The notes under the pieces: model-generated | The model's database searches: none | What the model was told of the DNA's origin: nothing | The model's input: the letters and a program-made list of their open reading frames with translations, nothing else | Position numbers and translations under genes: made by a program | Assembly (NCBI GenBank): GCA_036567845.1 | Contig: DATCTT010000231.1 | Coordinates: 1-6,907 of the forward strand | Direction: 5' to 3' | DNA from: MWAR01 sp036567845 | GTDB lineage: Bacteria > Muiribacteriota > Ozemobacteria > Ozemobacterales > Ozemobacteraceae | DNA: 6,907 nt | Shown here: positions 1-5,201 of the stretch, piece after piece | Position numbering within the stretch: the first letter of the stretch is position 1 | Layout: every line of letters begins with the position of its first letter

Positions 1-743
1 AGCTGGTCGAGCGCCCCCGCCGAGGCGAGCTTCAGCATCTTGAGGTTGAACTCGGGCGAGGTGCCGCCGATCACGGCCACCAGCCGGTAGGGGGGGCAGG
101 CGGCCACGCCCAGCGCCTCGATCTTCTCGCGCAGGAATGCCTCGAGCCGCTCCTCCTTCAGCAGGGCTTTCGACTCCTGGAAGAGCCCGGTCTTGTTGGC
201 CGAGCCACCTCCCTTGGCCATGAACAGAAACTGATACTCGTTGCCGGAGGTCCAGGCGATATCGATCTGGGGCGGGAGGTTCGAGCGGGTATTGACCTCG
301 TCGAACATCGACAGGGGGGCGATCTGGGAATACCGCAGCGCGTCGCGCCGGTACGTCTCGGCGATTCCCGCTGTCAGAGCTTCGGCATCGTCCCCGTCGA
401 CGATCACGTTCCCGCCACGCTTCGCGATGACGGTCGCCGTGCCGGTGTCCTGGCAGATAGGGAGCGCGCCGGCGGCGGCGATCGCGGCGTTGCGGATCAG
501 CGAGGCGGCCACATACCGATCGTTCTCCGACGCCTCCGGATCGTCCAGGATCGCAGCGAGCATGTCCAGATGCCGGGGGCGGAGATGGAACGAGACATCA
601 TGGAAGGCCGTCGCCGCAAGAATGCGCAAGGCCTCGGGGGAGACGATCAGACGCTCCCGGCCCTGCCAGGTTTCGACCCGGACGGCGCCGGCTGGCACCT
701 CCAGCTTCCTCATCGGCGTGTCCTTCGCGATCATCTTGTTCAT
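1..743 (-). CDS. Class I (FumA-type) fumarate hydratase, probable mesaconate hydratase; N-terminal part, cut by window edge
   Basis: Iron-sulfur hydro-lyase that adds water across fumarate or mesaconate; in this cluster it most likely converts mesaconate to (S)-citramalate. The 247 codons present closely follow the N-terminal half of E. coli FumA. Visible motifs are LPICQDTGTA with cluster cysteine C97, LRYSQIAPLSMFDEVNT (136-152), AKGGGSANKT (176-185), and AACPPY with second cluster cysteine C216. The C97-C216 spacing of 119 equals that of FumA C105-C224. The third cluster cysteine lies beyond the window. The GGGSANKT version favours the long single-chain FumA/FumB/FumD type over the split two-subunit type, which usually has GGGSEN. 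The start at 743 is chosen because AGGAG lies 7 nt upstream; M4 and M11 are less well placed. It follows the SAD-protein gene by 40 bp. FumA, FumB and FumD are known to act on mesaconate, so the mesaconase role is inference from family and neighbours. Confidence 0.93.
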   Translation of the reverse strand, partial: MNKMIAKDTPMRKLEVPAGAVRVETWQGRERLIVSPEALRILAATAFHDVSFHLRPRHLDMLAAILDDPEASENDRYVAASLIRNAAIAAAGALPICQDTGTATVIAKRGGNVIVDGDDAEALTAGIAETYRRDALRYSQIAPLSMFDEVNTRSNLPPQIDIAWTSGNEYQFLFMAKGGGSANKTGLFQESKALLKEERLEAFLREKIEALGVAACPPYRLVAVIGGTSPEFNLKMLKLASAGALDQ

Positions 744-750
744 AGAATAT

Positions 751-755
751 CTCCT
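751..755 (-). promoter_or_regulatory. Ribosome binding site of the class I hydratase
   Basis: On the minus strand AGGAG (AGGAGAT with flanking bases) sits 7 nt before the ATG at 743. It lies in the only non-coding gap (744-783, 40 bp) between the SAD-protein gene and the hydratase gene. The gap shows no terminator, so read-through is expected. This site fixes the start of the hydratase. Confidence 0.75.
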
Positions 756-783
756 GATATAACCGTGACGGCGGTCCGGGAAC

Positions 784-1791
784 CTACTCGCTGCTGTGGT
801 CCGGGCCCTTGGGGGCCGGTGGCAGGGTGGGCGTGGCCAGTCCTGACGCGTCGTCGCCGAAGTAACTCAGCTCCTCGATACCGGCGATCTCGCGCCGGCC
901 AACGATGCCGATCAGCATCCAGTCCTTGCTGAGGGGGTTGAACCGGTATTCCGGCACGAGCCGGAAGTTCTCGATCTGGCCGGTGGATTTCACATGCGTG
1001 CGGGTGCCGGTGCAGAACAGGTCCGTCTTGCCGATCCGGATGCGGTTTTCCCCCGCCGCCGAAACCGGCACGTCGTTCGCGATCACCTCGAGCACTTTTT
1101 GCTCGAGCTCACGGATATCCACTGAGGGCTTCTCCGGAAACTTGATCACGAATCCGTGTTTCACATCGGAATGGAGGACCGGCCGCCGGTAATTGTAGTC
1201 CCGCTCCATGATCGAGGTCGTGATGTCCTCGGCGGTGTGTGCCATGAGCCGAAACCGGAGGGTCCGGTCGACCACTGACTTGATCGCCGCCGGAAACGGG
1301 CCGAACACCGACGGCCGCGCGATGATCACTTCCTCGCCGATGCCGAAGATGATGTGGGCGTTCATGTTCAGCGCATCGTAGATAAGGTCGAAATGCTCGA
1401 CCACGACCCGCCGGCCGTAGGCCAGCGCCTCCCGAATCGCCTCGGCGATCTCGAACGTCTGGTGGAACGCAAGCTCATACCGGATGTCGAGATGGTAGGT
1501 ATGAGGGGCGAAGAAGTTGTCGGGGGTGAAGTCGTAGATCGGCGTCGGTCGCAGGTTGACGCCCTCGTCATCGTTCGTCAGCTCCAGGCCCGGGAATAGG
1601 CCGCGGATGAGCGTGGACTTCCCCGAGCCCTCGGAGCCGATGATGCCCACCAGCAGATCTGTTGGAAACAGATAGCGCTGGCCCAGTTCGGCCCCCAGCA
1701 TGTAGAGCCGCTGACGGCCCCGAGGTGCATAGTAGGTCGAATAAATAAGGGTGTCGAACGTGTGGGCATTGAACGTGAACGGAACGCTCAT
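784..1791 (-). CDS. P-loop NTPase with C-terminal alanyl-tRNA-synthetase SAD-like domain
   Basis: A 335-residue protein of unknown function. It resembles proteins named in databases, as I recall, 'alanine-tRNA synthetase second additional domain-containing protein'. The N-terminal part has a P-loop, GSEGSGKST (52-60), then ELTNDDEGVN (70-79), HTYHLDIRYE (97-106) and a Walker-B-like strand RRVVVEHFD (127-135). The C-terminal part (about 207-298) matches the shape of the AlaRS/ThrRS editing SAD: HSDVKH (207-212), an amphipathic helix near 225-240, IGKTDLFCTGTRTHVKSTG (253-271) and IENFRLV. In AlaRS the metal ligands are HxxxH and CxxxH; here the spacings are H-x4-H and C260-x5-H266, so a metal site is possible but altered. 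The tail after about 312 is Pro/Ala-rich and looks disordered. The frame stays open upstream to 2181, but that part overlaps the DUF4387 gene in another frame. The start at 1791 forms an ATGA overlap with the DUF4387 stop, and the only nearby purine-rich sequence is weak, so translation is probably coupled. No catalytic reaction can be assigned. Confidence 0.85.
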   Translation of the reverse strand: MSVPFTFNAHTFDTLIYSTYYAPRGRQRLYMLGAELGQRYLFPTDLLVGIIGSEGSGKSTLIRGLFPGLELTNDDEGVNLRPTPIYDFTPDNFFAPHTYHLDIRYELAFHQTFEIAEAIREALAYGRRVVVEHFDLIYDALNMNAHIIFGIGEEVIIARPSVFGPFPAAIKSVVDRTLRFRLMAHTAEDITTSIMERDYNYRRPVLHSDVKHGFVIKFPEKPSVDIRELEQKVLEVIANDVPVSAAGENRIRIGKTDLFCTGTRTHVKSTGQIENFRLVPEYRFNPLSKDWMLIGIVGRREIAGIEELSYFGDDASGLATPTLPPAPKGPDHSSE

Positions 1792-2150
1792 GCGTCGAAC
1801 TCGATTCCCAGCAGAGGCGCATGCTGCTGCGCCCCATAGATGTCCGTCTCGCCTGGATCGCCCGAGGCGATCCAGCGTTTGATGGTGATCTTGACCGCGT
1901 GGGCGGGTTCGAACCAGATAATGCCGAGGATCTCCGACTCGGGAATGCGGTACAGCTTCGAAATCAGCGCCGGGTTCACCACGTCTTTCGAGCGGCACAG
2001 CTCGAACTCCTCGCGGGAGCGGAAGATGATGTCCAGCGTCAGCTCGTAGGGTCCCGAATTCTTCGACCGGATGACGCGGGCCACCTCGGTGATCCGCCGT
2101 TTCGCCGTCTGCCCGGCGACCGGAACGCGCTTCTTCGTCGTCTTGCTCAT
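1788..2150 (-). CDS. DUF4387 domain protein
   Basis: A 120-residue protein that matches the DUF4387 family over almost its whole length. Family-like blocks are RSKNSGPYELTLD (28-40), GIIWFEPAHAVKITI (76-90) and YGAQQHAPLL (105-114). The first 20 residues are basic and probably a flexible tail. There is no signal peptide, membrane segment or recognisable active site. DUF4387 genes usually sit next to an AtuA/DUF1446 gene, as here, which suggests that the two proteins form a complex. Its start overlaps the AtuA stop by 4 bp (ATGA, 2150-2147), and its stop overlaps the next start in the same way (1791-1788). A strong GGAGG lies 7 nt before the ATG, inside the AtuA coding end. The pattern of conserved segments also resembles the small ferredoxin-like domain fused to the C-terminus of longer AtuA proteins (inference). 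The biochemical function is unknown. Confidence 0.9.
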   Translation of the reverse strand: MSKTTKKRVPVAGQTAKRRITEVARVIRSKNSGPYELTLDIIFRSREEFELCRSKDVVNPALISKLYRIPESEILGIIWFEPAHAVKITIKRWIASGDPGETDIYGAQQHAPLLGIEFDA

Positions 2151-3523
2151 TTCCGCACCTCCCCATTGGTATACTCTTCAATATTTATCGGGAACATGCA
2201 CGGATCATCGACTTCCATCAGATGATACAGGGAGAACGTGTAGGTGGCGCCCATTGGCACGTCGGAAGGCGAGAAGGGGAAGGCGAGGTTGCCGGCCGTC
2301 GAGATGCGCCCCTCATACCCGTAATGGAGCAGGGTCGAACGGGTGACCGAACATAGCGTGTCGGCGGCTTCCTGTGTTGCGCACAGGGCCTCGATGATGA
2401 TGCACAACTCGTGGGAGACGGCATCCGACAGCGGCTCCATCACGCCCATCACGCCGTTCTTGCCGTAGACGTGGAACATCAGCCGGTCCGTGGGCGAAGG
2501 GCTCTTCATCATGCCGCGCACCTGGGCCTCGACCTGCGGCAGGATCTCATCGATCTTCGAGATCATGATCGGGTCACGGGTGCCCGCGATGCTGACGGTG
2601 CGGTACCCGATTTTGCGGACCCCCTCGAGCTTGAGGAAATACCGCTCCGTCTTCTCATACCGGCTTCCCTTCACCTCGACGCGGCCGCCCGGCAGCTCGG
2701 TGAACGAGGTGCCGGTCAGGTTGATCGCGCCGCCCGGGCCGGGCAGGTGGTAGGGATCCGACTTTTCGTAGAGCGTGTGGGCGGCGGAGGACATTGGGGT
2801 GAAGACCCGCTTGTCGCTGAGCGTCTCGAGGATGAACGAGTCCGCGGTCAGCGTGCCGAGCACGCAGTCGGCGCCCGAACCCGGGGTCGCGGCGATCGCC
2901 CCGCACTCGAGAATCTTGCCCATGTGCATCGCCAGGCCCTTGTCATACCCCTGGCTGATCGGCACGGCCGCGAAACAGGCGGGATCGTAGCACCGGCCGG
3001 CCAGCACGACCTGGGCGCCCATACCCAGAGCCTTGATGATCGGCTCGCAGCCCATCTGGGCGACGATGTGCACCGAATCCTCGACATCCTTCACCGTCGC
3101 CTCGGGGACGAACGAGAGCGGCTGGATGCGGCCCTTCGCGAGCGCCTCGAGCACCGTCTTCTTTTCGATGTCCGCTGGGATGACGGCCAATCTGAACGTC
3201 AGGCCGTTCTCCTTCGCGATCTCGCGGATGATCTCGTGGCACCAGTCGAGATGCGGTTTCGCCCCCGACCCGCCCGCCGAGCCGATCACGACCGGAATCC
3301 CCGCGGCGACGCCGGCGGTGATCATGTAGGTCAGGTCGCGCTTCACGAACGCGCGGTTGGTGAAGGACTTGCCGGCCCCGAGGTAGTACGGGCCGGGATC
3401 CGTGGAGCCGGCATCGACGCCGATCAGATGGGGCTTGCGCTCCATCCCGCGCTTAAATGAAGCCTCGGGGAACCCGTAGCCCAGGATTGCCGTCGGCGAC
3501 AACACCCTGAATTCCTTGCTCAT
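2147..3523 (-). CDS. AtuA-family (DUF1446) protein
   Basis: A 458-residue protein of the DUF1446/AtuA family. The family is named after a gene needed for acyclic terpene (citronellol/geraniol) degradation in Pseudomonas, but its reaction is not established. The N-terminus MSKEFRVLSPTAILGYGFPE is typical of the branch seen beside glutamate-fermentation genes, as I recall it. Visible blocks are GVDAGSTDPGPYYLG (35-49), GSAGGSGAKPHLDW (81-94) and LAGRCYDPACFAA (174-186), all rich in Gly and Asp as in a nucleotide- or CoA-binding fold (inference). The frame is open to an ATG at 3577. The start at 3523 is preferred because the family homology begins there and AGGAAGGA (3535-3542) precedes it by 11 nt. 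It starts the three-gene AtuA-DUF4387-SAD module through an ATGA overlap. It follows the ammonia-lyase gene after a repeat-filled spacer of 290 bp. A terpene role is unlikely here given the neighbours. Confidence 0.9.
   Translation of the reverse strand: MSKEFRVLSPTAILGYGFPEASFKRGMERKPHLIGVDAGSTDPGPYYLGAGKSFTNRAFVKRDLTYMITAGVAAGIPVVIGSAGGSGAKPHLDWCHEIIREIAKENGLTFRLAVIPADIEKKTVLEALAKGRIQPLSFVPEATVKDVEDSVHIVAQMGCEPIIKALGMGAQVVLAGRCYDPACFAAVPISQGYDKGLAMHMGKILECGAIAATPGSGADCVLGTLTADSFILETLSDKRVFTPMSSAAHTLYEKSDPYHLPGPGGAINLTGTSFTELPGGRVEVKGSRYEKTERYFLKLEGVRKIGYRTVSIAGTRDPIMISKIDEILPQVEAQVRGMMKSPSPTDRLMFHVYGKNGVMGVMEPLSDAVSHELCIIIEALCATQEAADTLCSVTRSTLLHYGYEGRISTAGNLAFPFSPSDVPMGATYTFSLYHLMEVDDPCMFPINIEEYTNGEVRK
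2158..2162 (-). promoter_or_regulatory. Ribosome binding site of the DUF4387 gene, inside the AtuA 3' end
   Basis: Minus-strand GGAGG (within GGGGAGGTG, 2156-2164) lies 7 nt before the ATG at 2150. It is embedded in the last codons of the AtuA-family gene. Together with the ATGA overlap it indicates re-initiation or coupled translation and supports the start at 2150. Confidence 0.75.
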
Positions 3524-3534
3524 CTTGTCATCAT

Positions 3535-3542
3535 TCCTTCCT
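3535..3542 (-). promoter_or_regulatory. Ribosome binding site deciding the AtuA start
   Basis: Minus-strand AGGAAGGA precedes the ATG at 3523 by 11 nt. The alternative upstream ATG at 3577 would add 18 residues that do not resemble the family, and it would place the start inside the repeat cluster. The spacing is slightly long but usable. Confidence 0.6.
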
Positions 3543-3550
3543 GTTCCGAA

Positions 3551-3567
3551 CGCCGGAAAGACCGGCA
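3551..3567. other. Short hairpin upstream of the AtuA ribosome binding site
   Basis: GCCGG (3552-3556) and CCGGC (3562-3566) form a 5-bp stem with a 5-nt loop, just upstream of the AtuA ribosome binding site. There is no T-run on either side, so it is not an intrinsic terminator. It might be a small leader structure or chance in GC-rich DNA. Confidence 0.3.
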
Positions 3568-3571
3568 TCTG

Positions 3572-3796
3572 TTTCACCGCGAAGACACAAAGATCATTTC
3601 ACCACAACGATACCAAAGCACGAAAGAGAATGAACCACAGCGACACCGAGTCACAGAGAATGCGCCTCTGGCGCCGGACAGAATCTGTCCCCGGCGTTGA
3701 GAAAGGGCGGGAGCCGCGGGCTTTGCCGGTGTCGAGACTGGGGGAATCGTGGTGTCCATGCCAGGCTGTTCTCCGTGTCTCTGTGCCTCTGTGGGG
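3572..3796. repeat. Cluster of degenerate 'CACAGAGACACAGAG'-type repeats in the mal-AtuA spacer
   Basis: Three degenerate tandem copies lie at 3572-3596 (TTTCACCGCGAAGACACAA...), 3597-3632 (TTTCACCACAACGATACCAA...) and 3633-3662 (AACCACAGCGACACCGAGTC...). A fourth copy in the opposite direction lies at 3767-3796. The reverse complement of the fourth copy matches the third across about 26 bases with about five mismatches, so copies three and four are arms of a long imperfect inverted repeat around 3663-3766. Repeats of this style are common between genes in several GC-rich environmental phyla. None of the stretch holds a convincing gene, although short open frames cross it. Confidence 0.7.
3672..3696. 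repeat. Strong palindrome (REP-like hairpin)
   Basis: CGCCGG (3672-3677) pairs with CCGGCG (3691-3696), and ACAG (3678-3681) pairs with CTGT (3685-3688), leaving a CC bulge and an AAT loop. Within it, GGACAGA-A-TCTGTCC (3676-3690) is a perfect 7+7 palindrome. The hairpin sits inside the larger inverted repeat. There is no T-run after it on either strand. GGACAG-type palindromes of this kind are known from REP elements tied to RAYT transposases, but no such gene is in the window. Confidence 0.65.
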
Positions 3797-3813
3797 CGTC
3801 TTTGTCCTGAATC

Positions 3814-5055
3814 TTACCTGCGGCTGCGGAGGACCGCGAGGGTGCGCTCCATTTCATTGTTGACGATATTGAATCCCTCGTCAAAGCCCATGCCGGGCTT
3901 GGCCAGCATCCGGTCTGCGCGGGCGGCGACGGCCAGGTGAACGCAGCACCGCGCCGAGACATCCGTCTCATTGCAGGTTCCGCCCTGGTAGGCCTCGACG
4001 CCCTTCCTTTTGCAATACAACACACTCTCGACGATGTCCTGGACCCCGCCCAGGTCGGGGGTCTTGATCTGGAGCATGTGGCCTGCCCCGGCATCGGCGA
4101 AGTCGCGAACGTCCTCGAACGTGTTGCACCACTCGTCGGCCACGACACGCACCTTCGAACCCTTCGCCTTCAGTTTTCCGCAGATTGCGGCGAGGGCCTC
4201 GATCTGGCGCTCGCGGTGTTCGACGTCAACGGGGCCCTCGATGTAGAGGGGCAGACCGCCGGCGTCCGGCTCGAGCGTGGCGAGGTAATCCGCGACCTTC
4301 GTCAGGTCTCCGCCGAACGCCTGGCCGATCGTTCCATAGACGTCAATATGCAGCGCCGGGGCATACGACGGGTCGACCCGCAGTTCGTGGATGCGCTTGA
4401 CGAGCCAGCGGATGTATTCACGCAGCTTCGAGCCGTCGCGACCGAGTTTCTCGTCGATATTGTTGATCAGGCCGTGCGGCAGCGCCTCGACCCGCTTGAG
4501 GATCATCTTGTCGGCGTTTTCGTACCGATTGTCGCCGGTCTGTGCGAACACCGGCACGCGCTCGGCAATGACGGGCAGGCCATACTCGTCGCAGACGACT
4601 TCGGCCATCAGCCGGTGGGTCGCCTTCGCGCGTGCGTCGAGCAGCGCCTGGGAAAGCCCGTACCGCAGAGCCGTGTGCAGTCTCTTGCCCTCGAACTCGA
4701 GGGTCATGAACCGGCCGACCAGATCGCGGAACTTCCCGACCTCGAGGCCTTCGAGCAGCGGCCGGACGTTCTTCTCCAGGAACGGCAGATAGGTTTCGGC
4801 CAGGAACAGAGGGTCGCGGCCGCCCGCGCCGGAATACTGGACCGCGCAGCAGTCGCCGACGGCGATCTGGCCGTCCTCGAGTTCGAGCAGCACGGAGACG
4901 GCCTCACCCGCGACACGAATGCTGCGGAAGCCCGGCGTCACCGGTTCGCCCTTGTAGACGAAGCCGTCATGCGGCGCGCCCTTCTTGATTGCCCGCTGGT
5001 CATCGAAGAAAAATGCCGAAACGCCCTTGGCGAACATCGCCCGCTTGATCTTCAT
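3814..5055 (-). CDS. mal: Methylaspartate ammonia-lyase
   Basis: Cytosolic enolase-superfamily lyase that removes ammonia from (2S,3S)-3-methylaspartate to give mesaconate, the second step of the methylaspartate pathway. At 413 residues it has the same length as the Clostridium tetanomorphum enzyme and aligns with it almost without gaps. All active-site residues known from that family are in the same positions: Q73, Q172, H194, metal ligands D238, E273 and D307, then Q329, catalytic K331 (in GHMLQIKTPDLGG) and C361 (in GGTCNETD). The N-terminal cap motif FFFDDQRAIKKGAPHDGF (15-32) and AVQYSGAGGRDPLF (71-84) are also present. The start at 5055 has AGGAGA (5064-5069) 8 nt upstream. The gene follows glmE, as in clostridial clusters, but a 145-bp spacer with a hairpin and an AT-rich island separates them, so it may have its own promoter. 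Confidence 0.97.
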   Translation of the reverse strand: MKIKRAMFAKGVSAFFFDDQRAIKKGAPHDGFVYKGEPVTPGFRSIRVAGEAVSVLLELEDGQIAVGDCCAVQYSGAGGRDPLFLAETYLPFLEKNVRPLLEGLEVGKFRDLVGRFMTLEFEGKRLHTALRYGLSQALLDARAKATHRLMAEVVCDEYGLPVIAERVPVFAQTGDNRYENADKMILKRVEALPHGLINNIDEKLGRDGSKLREYIRWLVKRIHELRVDPSYAPALHIDVYGTIGQAFGGDLTKVADYLATLEPDAGGLPLYIEGPVDVEHRERQIEALAAICGKLKAKGSKVRVVADEWCNTFEDVRDFADAGAGHMLQIKTPDLGGVQDIVESVLYCKRKGVEAYQGGTCNETDVSARCCVHLAVAARADRMLAKPGMGFDEGFNIVNNEMERTLAVLRSRR

Positions 5056-5077
5056 GCGTGTGGTCTCCTGTCTGGAA

Positions 5078-5137
5078 GCGTCATCGGCAGATGGTCCGGG
5101 CCATCAGAACCCCATTCGCGGATGGCGCAGATGACGC
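5078..5137. repeat. 60-bp imperfect inverted repeat in the mal leader
   Basis: Outer arms GCGTCATCGGC (5078-5088) and GCAGATGACGC (5127-5137) are complementary at 10 of 11 positions. An inner pair, GATGG (5090-5094) with CCATC (5101-5105), can form a separate small hairpin. The block ends 9 nt upstream of the mal ribosome binding site, so a transcript starting farther up would carry it as leader structure. Its ATCTGCG/ATCCGCG wording resembles degenerate intergenic repeats of many environmental genomes, so it may be a dispersed repeat rather than a regulator. Confidence 0.5.
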
Positions 5138-5173
5138 CGATTTGATTTGAAAAATTACATTAAATATATTTTA
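5138..5173 (-). promoter_or_regulatory. AT-rich island, possible promoter upstream of mal
   Basis: This is about 35 bp of almost pure A/T in a window that is otherwise GC-rich, lying between the hairpin after glmE and the palindrome before mal. On the minus strand it contains TATATT and TTTAAT, which could be -10 elements. I cannot identify a convincing -35 at the right spacing. The call rests on base composition and position only. Confidence 0.3.
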
Positions 5174-5201
5174 AGGTGTCGGATTCAGCCGGTCACACCT
5201 T
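5173..5201 (-). terminator. Hairpin at the glmE stop codon, weak terminator or attenuator
   Basis: Arms AAGGTGT (5173-5179) and ACACCTT (5195-5201) are fully complementary over 7 bp, with an inner CGG/CCG pairing (5180-5182 with 5189-5191) and a 3-nt bulge. On the transcript the stem begins at the last base of the glmE stop codon and is followed by an A/U-rich stretch without a clean U-run. It could partly end transcription after glmE or stabilise the glmE end; an efficient terminator is not obvious. Confidence 0.35.

Noticed and set aside
241..762. 173-residue open frame on the plus strand
   Set aside because: Runs opposite the class I hydratase; Ser/Arg/Ala-rich with no domain, and it has no ribosome binding site.
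1792..2181. Upstream extension of the P-loop/SAD protein frame to an ATG at 2181 (465 residues)
   Set aside because: The added 130 residues are basic, low-complexity and run in another frame over the well-supported DUF4387 gene. Family-like sequence begins at MSVPF (1791), where the ATGA overlap also lies.
2411..3460. 349-residue open frame on the plus strand
   Set aside because: Antisense to the AtuA gene; the composition is Arg/Asp/His/Ala-rich as expected from the opposite strand of a GC-rich gene, with no recognisable domain.
3524..3577. N-terminal extension of the AtuA protein to ATG at 3577
   Set aside because: The 18 extra residues do not resemble the family, and AGGAAGGA precedes the internal ATG at 3523.
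3524..3813. CRISPR array
   Set aside because: The repeats are too diverged, have irregular spacing and no unique spacers, and one copy is inverted.
3651..4148. 165-residue minus-strand frame covering the end of mal and the spacer
   Set aside because: Out of frame with mal and crosses the repeat cluster; low-complexity Ser/Arg/Pro sequence.
3937..5145. 402-residue open frame on the plus strand
   Set aside because: Antisense shadow of methylaspartate ammonia-lyase, whose active-site residues are all intact on the minus strand.
5056..5200. Cobalamin riboswitch upstream of mal
   Set aside because: The spacer is too short and shows no B12-box-like conserved segment; if the operon has one it should lie upstream of glmS, outside the window.
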